NCBI GenBank assembly: GCA_031280335.1
Contig: JAITGZ010000035.1
Coordinates: 1 to 8,073 of the forward strand
DNA: 8,073 bases
Direction: 5' to 3'
From: Deltaproteobacteria bacterium
GTDB taxonomy: Bacteria > Desulfobacterota > Desulfovibrionia > Desulfovibrionales > Desulfovibrionaceae
The first letter of the stretch is position 1, and every line of letters begins with the position of its first letter. The position numbers and the translations under genes are program-made. Shown here one piece after another: positions 1 through 5,685 of the stretch. The notes below the pieces were generated by a model that did no database searches, was not told the DNA's origin, and worked only from the letters and a program-made list of their open reading frames with translations.

Positions 1-61
1 CTAGCTTCGGCGCTTTATGGTCTGAAACTTCTCCTGGCTATGTTGGGGGAGGACGTAGAAT

Positions 62-118
62 AAAAAAACCGGGGAGTAAAGCGCTGTCGGGAGGAAGAAG
101 AGACAACGCCTACTCCCC
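62..118 (-). terminator. Strong intrinsic terminator (minus-strand transcript)
   Basis: Read on the minus strand, GGGGAGTA (118-111) pairs perfectly with TACTCCCC (78-71). Inside it GGCGTTGTC (110-102) pairs with GACAGCGCT (88-80), with two G-T wobbles and one bulged T (79). The stem is followed after GG by seven T residues (plus-strand A-run 62-68). On the plus strand the same hairpin has no T-run, so termination should act only on minus-strand transcripts. The 13-nt apical loop (89-101) is pyrimidine-only on the minus strand apart from its closing region and contains CCTCC. The terminator ends either a stand-alone RNA encoded at about 120-280 or the leader of a gene left of the window. Confidence 0.75.
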
Positions 119-240
119 GTTGACAACCCAGAGCTATCACGCTCGCCTAGCCTTATGACCGGGGCTGCCACACCGCCCGGTCCAGGCCCGCTACGAGCGG
201 GGCGCCGCAAGCCGGTGAGGATACGGCTTGTCTGGGGGCT
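119..240 (-). ncRNA. Candidate structured RNA, family not recognised
   Basis: On the minus strand CCCAGA (236-231) can pair with TCTGGG (132-127), closing a domain that holds three consecutive hairpins. These are CAAGCCG/CGGCTTG (230-224 with 214-208, 9-nt loop), CCCGCT/AGCGGG (201-196 with 192-187, 3-nt loop), and GACCGGG/CCCGGTC (182-176 with 163-157, 12-nt loop). The intrinsic terminator at 62-118 follows directly. The reading frames across it give a low-complexity, non-protein-like translation. I compared it by eye with the conserved cores of tmRNA, RNase P RNA, 6S, SRP RNA and the cobalamin, TPP, FMN and preQ1 riboswitches and saw no match. It could be a trans-acting RNA or a riboswitch/attenuator leader for a minus-strand gene left of the window. 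The hairpins are visible in the sequence; the strand is inferred from the terminator. The 5' end is unknown and could lie as far as about 282. Confidence 0.4.
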
Positions 241-345
241 AAAGGTTATTCGGCTTAGGAAGGTATTGCCGTATTGTCCATGTATGTTATTAAGCATGTG
301 CCATGCCATGACGCTTTTTATTCTTTTTTTTCAATATGTTTGCTC

Positions 346-364
346 CTAAAAAAATATTTTTTAG
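346..364. repeat. AT-rich palindrome
   Basis: CTAAAAAA (346-353) and TTTTTTAG (357-364) are perfect inverted arms around the trinucleotide ATA. The site lies in the spacer between the minus-strand RNA candidate and queH. It could be an operator, a weak bidirectional transcript end or simply a low-complexity AT tract. No T-rich tail beyond the arms supports a classical terminator. Confidence 0.3.
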
Positions 365-371
365 CCCACTG

Positions 372-432
372 TTTGTGCAGCATGGTTCATCCTTTTTTGC
401 ACAAATATGGGTCTATTTTGCGCTTTTGTGCA
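372..432. promoter_or_regulatory. Three evenly spaced TTTGTGCA motifs upstream of queH
   Basis: TTTGTGCA occurs at 372-379, its reverse complement TGCACAAA at 398-405, and TTTGTGCA again at 425-432. Centre-to-centre spacings are 26 and 27 bp, about 2.5 helical turns, with alternating orientation. The second and third copies extend into a longer inverted repeat, CCTTTTTTGCACAAA (391-405) against TTTTGTGCAAAAAGG (424-438), with one extra T in the first arm. This resembles a multi-site operator for a DNA-binding regulator. I could not find a convincing -35/-10 pair for queH nearby, so the regulated promoter is not located and the regulator is unknown. Confidence 0.35.
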
Positions 433-459
433 AAAAGGAATCAACACAGCGATGCGGTA

Positions 460-481
460 GTGAAGCCCTGAAGGGCTTCAC
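460..481. repeat. 9-bp inverted repeat with tetraloop in queH leader
   Basis: GTGAAGCCC (460-468) and GGGCTTCAC (473-481) form a perfect 9-bp stem around a TGAA tetraloop, 43 nt before the queH start. No T-run follows on either strand, so it is not a standard intrinsic terminator. Two further small palindromes follow it: CCCC-GCC-GGGG at 490-500 and GGTCT-C-AGACC at 499-509. It may be an mRNA-leader structure or a dispersed repeat unit. Confidence 0.45.
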
Positions 482-524
482 GTATTGCGCCCCGCCGGGG
501 TCTCAGACCACAAAGGAACAGAGG

Positions 525-1190
525 ATGAAAATATTGCTGCATATCTGTTGCGGACCCTGCGCCATTATGCCCATACAGCGTCTTTTGCAGGACAAACATG
601 AGGTGACGGGCTACTTTTACAACCCCAACATTCATCCTCTGGCGGAATATCTACGCCGTTGCGAAGGAGCGGCTGAAACAGCGGCGCGTTACGATCTCAA
701 AATAATTTGGGCTGACCCGCCTGATGACTATGCCCTTAACGGGTGGTTGCGCACAGCGCTGCAACGCTGTGATGAGCCAGAACCGGCAGAGATTGCCCCG
801 CCCGCGCAAGATCAGGACGATATTCCGGTCAAGCTTAAACCTCGCTGCCTTTTTTGCCTGGAACTGCGCCTTAAAAAAACCTGCGCCCTGGCCTGCTCCC
901 AGGACTTTGACGCTTTTACCAGCACTCTTTTGTATTCGCGCCGCCAACCGCATGACTTTATTGCACACAGAGCGGCAGAATTGGCGGAGCAAGGCGGCGG
1001 GGCAACTTTTTACTACCGGGATTTCAGGCCAGATTGGCGGCAAGGTATAGAAATTTCCAAAGAATGGAAGATTTATCGCCAACAGTATTGCGGCTGCATT
1101 TTCAGCGAAAAGGAGCGTTACGCCGCAGATCTGGAAAAGATCCGCAGGCTTCAAAAATTCGACGGCCATGCTCCGGACGAATCCACATGA
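525..1190 (+). CDS. queH: Epoxyqueuosine reductase QueH
   Basis: QueH (former DUF208) reduces epoxyqueuosine to queuosine at wobble position 34 of tRNAs with GUN anticodons; it is the cobalamin-independent alternative to QueG. The 221-residue protein shows the family marks in order: N-terminal LLHICCGPC with Cys8, Cys9 and Cys12; NPNIHP (34-38 region); RCLFC with Cys108 and Cys111; the YYRDFRPDW block (163-171); and IYRQQYCGCIF with Cys189 and Cys191. In characterised QueH these cysteines hold an iron-sulfur cluster and a nearby metal. Residues about 82-106 form a Pro/Asp/Glu-rich stretch that seems longer than usual before the CxxC. The frame is open back to an ATG at 336, but the extra 63 codons do not look like QueH. 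The ATG at 525 sits 7 nt after AAAGGA (512-517) and begins exactly at the conserved domain. The gene stands alone and converges with the next one. Confidence 0.93.
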   Translation: MKILLHICCGPCAIMPIQRLLQDKHEVTGYFYNPNIHPLAEYLRRCEGAAETAARYDLKIIWADPPDDYALNGWLRTALQRCDEPEPAEIAPPAQDQDDIPVKLKPRCLFCLELRLKKTCALACSQDFDAFTSTLLYSRRQPHDFIAHRAAELAEQGGGATFYYRDFRPDWRQGIEISKEWKIYRQQYCGCIFSEKERYAADLEKIRRLQKFDGHAPDEST

Positions 1191-1211
1191 AAATTGCACC
1201 AATCCTTTCAA

Positions 1212-1242
1212 TTAGAACAATTGCAAAGTGAAATTGTTCTAA
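1212..1242. repeat. Palindromic element between convergent genes (copy A)
   Basis: TTAGAACAATT (1212-1222) and AATTGTTCTAA (1232-1242) form a perfect 11-bp inverted repeat with a 9-nt loop. It lies 21 nt after the queH stop and overlaps the TAG stop of the minus-strand aminotransferase (1241-1239). There is no T-tract of normal length on either side, but a stem at the junction of convergent genes may act as a bidirectional transcript end. A related copy with the same internal spacing lies at 6502-6529. Confidence 0.55.
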
Positions 1243-2180
1243 AACAGTAACCCGCTCAAACGCAGATCTTCATCCAAAAGATCATTGATCAGCCTGGCCA
1301 CCGGACCGCGCTCACCGCTGCCGATCTGTCTGCCCTCATACTCCACCAGTGGGACGCACCCAGGCGAAGTCCCCAACAGGAGCAGCTCTGAGGCTTCAAA
1401 AATCTCCGCTTCCGGTATGGGACGGGTCACGCAGGCGAGCCTGTCCCGTACAAGTTCCACGGCACGCAATATGGTCGTGCCGGGCAAGGCATGTGTAAAC
1501 TCCGGCACCACCAGCGCGCCCTCTTTGTCCACCAGGCAGACATTGGCCACCGCGCTCTCCGCCAAATGCCCCTCGGCATCAAAGCAAAGTGGGATATCCT
1601 TTCTGTTTTTACGCCCTTCCATGACCATAAAGACCGCATTCAGGTAGTTGACGTCCTTAATATGTGAAAAACAAGCCGGTCTGGCCGGCATCCTGGCGCG
1701 AAAGGCCGTCAAACCCTTTTCATACCAGGAAAGCGGCTGTGGAGTGAAGCGGGTTACCACGGCATAAAAGCTGGATTGGGGCGATTCCAGTGGATCCACC
1801 CCAAAGCTCCCCGGTCCGCGCCCCAGGAACAAGCGCAAATGCCCTATGGCTGCTCCGGCGGCGCGGGTTGTCTCCAGGGCTGCGGTGCGGACGTCGCTCC
1901 AAGGACAGGGCGGCTCCAAACATATGCTCTCTGCTGAACGCCGCAGGCGGGCCATATGTTCCTCAAATTGGTACAAGCGACCTTCAGCAAATTTCATGCT
2001 CTCAAAGACGCCGTCCCCCCGATGAAACATGTGGTCATCCAGAGGCGCAAGCATCAAGGAACCATCCTTCACTATGGCCCCCACCCGGTACTCATAGTAG
2101 GCCAACACCGCATCCACGCCCGGACGCTTGGCGGCAAGCAGCCTTGCCAGATAATTACGCGAATCCAATACGGGGATCAT
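1239..2180 (-). CDS. Class IV PLP-dependent aminotransferase / aminodeoxychorismate lyase-like protein
   Basis: This 313-residue protein belongs to fold-type IV PLP enzymes (branched-chain aminotransferase, D-amino-acid aminotransferase, 4-amino-4-deoxychorismate lyase). Visible family marks are HRGDGVFES (53-61, active-site Arg54), the strand-loop HLRLFLGRGPGSFGVDP (114-130), Lys175 in SHIKDVNYLNAV as the probable Schiff-base lysine, Glu208 in LAESAVAN, and the phosphate-binding turn LPGTTILR (232-239). The GRGPG..G..P block resembles the lyase and D-amino-acid branches more than IlvE, but sequence alone does not fix the substrate; folate (PabC-like) or amino-acid roles are both possible. 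There is an N-terminal extension of about 20-25 residues before the conserved core. The ATG at 2180-2178 follows GGAG (plus 2186-2189 as CTCC) at a spacing of 5 nt. It is divergent from flhA and has its own probable promoter. Confidence 0.88.
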   Translation of the reverse strand: MIPVLDSRNYLARLLAAKRPGVDAVLAYYEYRVGAIVKDGSLMLAPLDDHMFHRGDGVFESMKFAEGRLYQFEEHMARLRRSAESICLEPPCPWSDVRTAALETTRAAGAAIGHLRLFLGRGPGSFGVDPLESPQSSFYAVVTRFTPQPLSWYEKGLTAFRARMPARPACFSHIKDVNYLNAVFMVMEGRKNRKDIPLCFDAEGHLAESAVANVCLVDKEGALVVPEFTHALPGTTILRAVELVRDRLACVTRPIPEAEIFEASELLLLGTSPGCVPLVEYEGRQIGSGERGPVARLINDLLDEDLRLSGLLF

Positions 2181-2229
2181 ATGTTCTCCGTCCCATAAAA
2201 ATAATCGCAGGGAAAATACCCGGAATAAA

Positions 2230-2259
2230 TTAACATTAAAAATGGAATTTCAATGTTAA
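2230..2259. promoter_or_regulatory. Inverted repeat in the divergent aminotransferase-flhA spacer
   Basis: TTAACATT (2230-2237) and AATGTTAA (2252-2259) are perfect 8-bp arms 14 nt apart; three more A-T pairs can form inside after one mismatch. The repeat begins only a few bases downstream of the transcription start predicted from the minus-strand promoter at 2269-2296, which is where a repressor operator or a 5'-end mRNA stem would sit. It is also about 140 bp upstream of the predicted flhA start, within the usual range for a sigma-54 enhancer-binding activator. The sequence alone does not decide between these. Confidence 0.35.
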
Positions 2260-2268
2260 CCCGCTCTA

Positions 2269-2296
2269 AGCATATCATTTTTTTTATTTTTGGCAA
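2269..2296 (-). promoter_or_regulatory. Probable sigma-70 promoter for the class IV aminotransferase gene
   Basis: On the minus strand TTGCCA (2296-2291; 5 of 6 to TTGACA) and TATGCT (2274-2269; 4 of 6 to TATAAT) are 16 nt apart. A TG one base before the -10 gives an extended -10, and the spacer is an A-rich tract. Transcription would start near 2262, leaving an untranslated leader of about 80 nt that holds the inverted repeat at 2230-2259. Confidence 0.4.
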
Positions 2297-2360
2297 AACA
2301 GGATTATGACCGTGCCGAACCTGCGGACTCCCAAATGTACCGCTGCCCCATAAAACGGGT

Positions 2361-2375
2361 TGGCACAACTTTTGT
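2361..2375 (+). promoter_or_regulatory. Probable sigma-54 (-24/-12) promoter of flhA
   Basis: TGGCAC (2361-2366), five bases, then TTGT (2372-2375) match the RpoN consensus TGGCAC-N5-TTGC except for T in place of the last C. The GG (2362-2363) and G/T (2374-2375) pair are 10 bases apart, the required spacing. The start would fall near 2386, about 32 nt before the flhA ATG. A TATAAC hexamer (2375-2380) overlaps but has no -35 at a proper distance. Sigma-54 control of early and middle flagellar operons is well known in polar flagellates. Confidence 0.6.
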
Positions 2376-2418
2376 ATAACGCGGGTACGGGCGTAATTCA
2401 CTGAAGGAAGCCAAAATT

Positions 2419-4578
2419 ATGACAAAAACAAAAAATCGGGATAATTTGGGTAATGTTTACGGGCGTTTCGCCAAGCAGAGCGATTTGATGCTGGCCGGCG
2501 GAGTGGTGGTTATTTTGTTTGTCATGCTGGTACCTCTGCCGCCCTTTTTTCTGGATATAATGCTGAGTTTTTCCATCTCCCTTTCCCTGCTTATTCTAAT
2601 TACCTCCATGTTCATTCTCTCCCCGCTGGAGTTTTCCATTTTCCCCACCCTGCTTCTGGTCACCACCCTGCTTCGTCTGGCCCTGAATGTGGCCTCCACC
2701 CGGCTCATCCTGTTACACGGGTCTGAGGGCACAGACGCCGCCGGGGACATCATCCGCTCTTTCGGCGAATTTGTAGTGGGCGGTTCCTACATCATCGGTG
2801 TGGTCATCTTTATGATCCTGTTTATTTTGAATAAGATGGTCATTGCCTCAGGCACCACGCGCATTGCCGAAGTGGCCGCCCGTTTCACTCTGGATGCCAT
2901 GCCGGGCAAACAGATGGCCATAGAAGCCGATCTCAACGCCGGCCTGATCAATGAAGAAGAAGCCACCCAGCGGCGCCTGAACATACGGCGTGAGGCCGAT
3001 TTCTACGGTGCCATGGATGGTGCGGGCAAATTCGTGCAAGGCGACGTCAACGCCAGTATGTTCATCACCCTGATCAACATTATCGGCGGCCTGCTCCTGG
3101 GGGTGATGCAGCAGGGGATGAGTTGGTCCGACGCCCTGAGTACCTATACCTTGCTCACGGTGGGCGACGGCCTGGTCAGCACCATACCCTCGATCATAAG
3201 TTCCACTTCCGCCGGCATCATTGTTTCCAGAGCCGCCTCCGAGGCCAAGATGGGCGAAGAGTTCATGGGCCAGCTCACCCGCAGCTACCGCGCCATGCGC
3301 CTGGTTGCCGGGGTGTTGCTGGTCTTTGCCCTGGTGCCGGGCATGCCCACCCTGCCTTTCCTGATTTTTGCGGCGATCTTGTTTATAATTGCGCAAATGT
3401 CCGCTAAATTGAATGAAAACCTCCAAGGTTTATCCCAGGCTCAAGGCAAGGCCGGGCATAGCTCCGGCGGCGCGGCGACCGCAGGGAAATCCCTGACCGG
3501 CGGTGGGGTTTCGGGTGCGTCTCTGGATACGCCCGAAGAGGTACAGGCCCTGCTGCCTCTGGACATACTGGAGCTTGAAGTGGGTTACGGCCTGGTTCCC
3601 TTGGTGGATGAAGCGCAGAACGGCACTCTACTTTCCCGCATCCGTTCCATACGCCGCCAGTTTGCCCTGGATATGGGCGTAGTTGTGCCCTCCCTGCATC
3701 TGCGTGATAATCTGCAGCTCAAACCAGGCCAATATTGTCTGTTGATCAAGGGCAATGAAGTGGCCTCAGCGGAGATTTTAATCGATCATTTTCTGGCCAT
3801 GGACCCGGGCAACGCCAAACACAGCATCCGCGGCATTGAAACCCGCGAACCGGCCTTTAACCTGCCCGCCCTGTGGATACCTGAAGCCCAAAAAGAAGAA
3901 GCCATGCTGGCCGGTTATACCGTGGTTGACCCATCCACGGTCATCGCCACCCATCTGACGGAAATTTTCCGGCGTCATCTTTCTGACTTTCTGGGACGGC
4001 AGGAGGTACAAGGGCTTTTGGACAATCTGGCCAAACATTCTCCCAAGGCGGTGGAGGAGCTTACCCCCGGACTGCTGGGCCTGGGGACGGTGCAGAAGGT
4101 TTTGCAGAACCTAGTGCGCGAAAATGTTTCCATCCGCGACCTGCTGACCATAGTGGAGACCTTGTCGGACTACGGGCAAGGTGTTAAAAACCCGGAGTTG
4201 CTCACTGAATATGTACGTGAACGCATCGCCCGAACCGTGGTCAAGCCTTATATGGACAGCCAGGGCGCTCTGCCGGTAATCACCCTGGATCCGGTGGTGG
4301 AGCAAACCCTGCAGGAGGCCGTACGTCAGACCGAAGGAGGGGGGGCTTATCTGGCCTTAAACCCAGGTACCGCGCAGAAACTGATTCAGCAGATCAACCA
4401 TGCGGTGGAAAACGCCGTAAATACTGATGGTCAGCCGGTGGTTTTGGCCAGCCCCATGAACCGCCCTCATCTGGCCCAGTTGATTACCCGTTTTCTGCCC
4501 AATGTGCCGGTGCTTTCACAGGCGGAGATTCCTTCGGACATTCGTTTATCTTCAGCGGGTAGCGTGAGCTTGAAATAA
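2419..4578 (+). CDS. flhA: Flagellar type III export gate protein FlhA
   Basis: FlhA is the large inner-membrane subunit of the flagellar type III export gate. Its membrane half couples export to ion flow, and its cytosolic half forms a nonameric ring that docks chaperone-substrate complexes. The 719-residue length is normal for the family. Residues about 25-328 hold roughly eight hydrophobic segments, including the FHIPEP signature RLALNVASTRLIL (86-98) and the cytoplasmic loop block ARFTLDAMPGKQMAIEADLN (154-173). This is followed by READFYGAMDGAGKF (191-205), which contains the conserved acidic residue (Asp200) linked to export in Salmonella. A Gly/Ser/Ala-rich linker (about 338-368) joins the membrane part to the C-terminal cytosolic domain (about 373-719). 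The start at 2419 has AAGGAAG (2404-2410) 8 nt upstream. The stop TAA shares its last A with the flhF ATG, so translation is probably coupled. A run of seven G (4339-4345) lies in the reading frame. Confidence 0.98.
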   Translation: MTKTKNRDNLGNVYGRFAKQSDLMLAGGVVVILFVMLVPLPPFFLDIMLSFSISLSLLILITSMFILSPLEFSIFPTLLLVTTLLRLALNVASTRLILLHGSEGTDAAGDIIRSFGEFVVGGSYIIGVVIFMILFILNKMVIASGTTRIAEVAARFTLDAMPGKQMAIEADLNAGLINEEEATQRRLNIRREADFYGAMDGAGKFVQGDVNASMFITLINIIGGLLLGVMQQGMSWSDALSTYTLLTVGDGLVSTIPSIISSTSAGIIVSRAASEAKMGEEFMGQLTRSYRAMRLVAGVLLVFALVPGMPTLPFLIFAAILFIIAQMSAKLNENLQGLSQAQGKAGHSSGGAATAGKSLTGGGVSGASLDTPEEVQALLPLDILELEVGYGLVPLVDEAQNGTLLSRIRSIRRQFALDMGVVVPSLHLRDNLQLKPGQYCLLIKGNEVASAEILIDHFLAMDPGNAKHSIRGIETREPAFNLPALWIPEAQKEEAMLAGYTVVDPSTVIATHLTEIFRRHLSDFLGRQEVQGLLDNLAKHSPKAVEELTPGLLGLGTVQKVLQNLVRENVSIRDLLTIVETLSDYGQGVKNPELLTEYVRERIARTVVKPYMDSQGALPVITLDPVVEQTLQEAVRQTEGGGAYLALNPGTAQKLIQQINHAVENAVNTDGQPVVLASPMNRPHLAQLITRFLPNVPVLSQAEIPSDIRLSSAGSVSLK

Positions 4579-5684
4579 TGCAGGTAAAAACTTTCACAGG
4601 CGCGAACAACCAGGAAGTAATCGGACGCATCAAGGTCGAACTGGGGCCGGAGGCGGTAATTTTGGATTCTTCCACCTTCCATGAAGACGGACGCAAAATG
4701 GTGCGCATGACCGCCGCCCTGGACAGAATTGATAATTTCCTTGAAACGCCGGTGGAACAGCTCACTCCAGGCAGAGACGCCCAATGGCGGCGCGAATGGG
4801 AGCTTATCCAGCGGCATATGCTGGCCCTGCTCAAACCGGCCCTGCGTCTGGATCGGCTGGATGAACGCCAACGCTCGGCCCTGGAATTTTTGGAAAGGGA
4901 GGGGGCGAACGACCAGGCCTTGCTGGAGCTTTACCGCCGACTATTGGACCGCCCCGGCGTGAGCGTACTGGAACCTTTGGGGGGGATGATCCCTCTAAAA
5001 CCTTGGGGGCTGGAGCATTGGCCCCAAAAGCTGCATCTGGTATCCGGACCTTTTGGGGCGGGCAAAACCACCACAACGGTGCGCCTGGCCCTATCCCTGC
5101 AAAAAACGCACCCAGGCACACGCATATGTATCGTCAACGCCGATGCGGAGCGAGGCGGCGGCAGGATGCTGCTCAAACACTATGCCGGGCTTTCCGACCT
5201 GGTTTATCGCGAAGCCCGTTCCGCATCGGAAATGGCAGGCATACTGGCTGAAATCCAGCCCCAGGGTTTTGAAAAGGTCATTGTAGATTTGCCCGGCCTG
5301 GGGCGCAACCTCAACCTGGCCCAGGTAACGCGAGATCTGGCCCTGGATCAGGCGCGCTCCATCACCTGCGCTGCACACTTGGTTTTTTCGCCGCATTACG
5401 CAGCGGAGGCACAGAGCGAATTCTTGGAACGTTACCGTGTGCATCTGCCCACGAGTCTCATCTGGAGCAAGTTGGATGAATGCGGACGGTACGGGACCAT
5501 CCTTAATACCGCAGTGGCTTCCGGACTGTCCATTTCTTGTTTTTCTTTCGGTTCTGGTCTTTTAAACACGCTACTTCCAGCGGAACAGACCGCCCTGTGG
5601 AAGCTGCTCTTCGGGCACGAACTGCCCGCAGTCCCCCACAGCGCCATCGTCTCCACCGCCCGTAGCACACAAGTGGAGTCGTGA
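4578..5684 (+). CDS. flhF: Flagellar biosynthesis GTPase FlhF, divergent G motifs
   Basis: FlhF is an SRP-family GTPase that sets where polar flagella are built and helps recruit the first basal-body parts. The 368-residue protein starts with the typical MQVKTFTGAN; residues 1-50 match the FlhF N-terminal region, a helical linker and N-like domain cover about 65-145, and the G domain about 150-350. The P-loop GPFGAGKT (157-164) is intact. G4 reads SKLDE (297-301) followed by the family-typical GRYGTILN. Other motifs depart from consensus. G2 DTxRxxAxEQL is DAERGGGRMLL (189-199), keeping Asp189 and Arg192 but losing the EQ pair. G3 DTAGR is DLPGLGR (237-243). The GQxVPDD region is GSGLLNTLLP (325-334). 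GTP binding looks possible; hydrolysis or activation by FlhG may be altered. The ATG overlaps the flhA stop by 1 nt. A seven-G run lies at 4979-4985. Confidence 0.95.
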   Translation: MQVKTFTGANNQEVIGRIKVELGPEAVILDSSTFHEDGRKMVRMTAALDRIDNFLETPVEQLTPGRDAQWRREWELIQRHMLALLKPALRLDRLDERQRSALEFLEREGANDQALLELYRRLLDRPGVSVLEPLGGMIPLKPWGLEHWPQKLHLVSGPFGAGKTTTTVRLALSLQKTHPGTRICIVNADAERGGGRMLLKHYAGLSDLVYREARSASEMAGILAEIQPQGFEKVIVDLPGLGRNLNLAQVTRDLALDQARSITCAAHLVFSPHYAAEAQSEFLERYRVHLPTSLIWSKLDECGRYGTILNTAVASGLSISCFSFGSGLLNTLLPAEQTALWKLLFGHELPAVPHSAIVSTARSTQVES

Positions 5685-5685
5685 T

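Noticed and set aside
119..282. tmRNA, RNase P RNA, 6S, SRP RNA, cobalamin or preQ1 riboswitch
   Set aside because: The conserved cores (tmRNA tag frame, GAGGAAAGUCC and ACAGAA of RNase P, the SRP domain, cobalamin box, preQ1 core) are not visible on either strand; the 6S rod shape does not fit the three side-by-side hairpins.
1..309. Minus-strand 102-residue open frame across the RNA candidate
   Set aside because: The translation is low-complexity, has no domain-like pattern, and overlaps a strong terminator and several hairpins.
336..524. 63-codon N-terminal extension of queH from ATG 336
   Set aside because: The extra residues do not resemble QueH, come from AT-rich palindromic spacer DNA, and lack a ribosome binding site; ATG 525 has one and starts at the conserved LLHICC block.
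651..1211. 186-residue minus-strand open frame over queH
   Set aside because: Antisense shadow; QueH on the plus strand accounts for the codon pattern and conserved cysteines.
1248..2266. 10-bp direct repeat TAACCCGCTC (1248-1257 and 2257-2266) bracketing the aminotransferase gene
   Set aside because: Tens of 10-bp matches are expected by chance in 8 kb, and one copy lies inside the coding region; there is no sign of an insertion boundary.
2375..2380. Sigma-70 -10 box TATAAC before flhA
   Set aside because: No acceptable -35 hexamer 16-18 nt upstream; it overlaps the better -24/-12 match.
2848..3426. 192-residue minus-strand open frame inside flhA
   Set aside because: It is the antisense shadow of a highly conserved membrane protein gene and its translation is His/Gly/Gln-biased without domain features.
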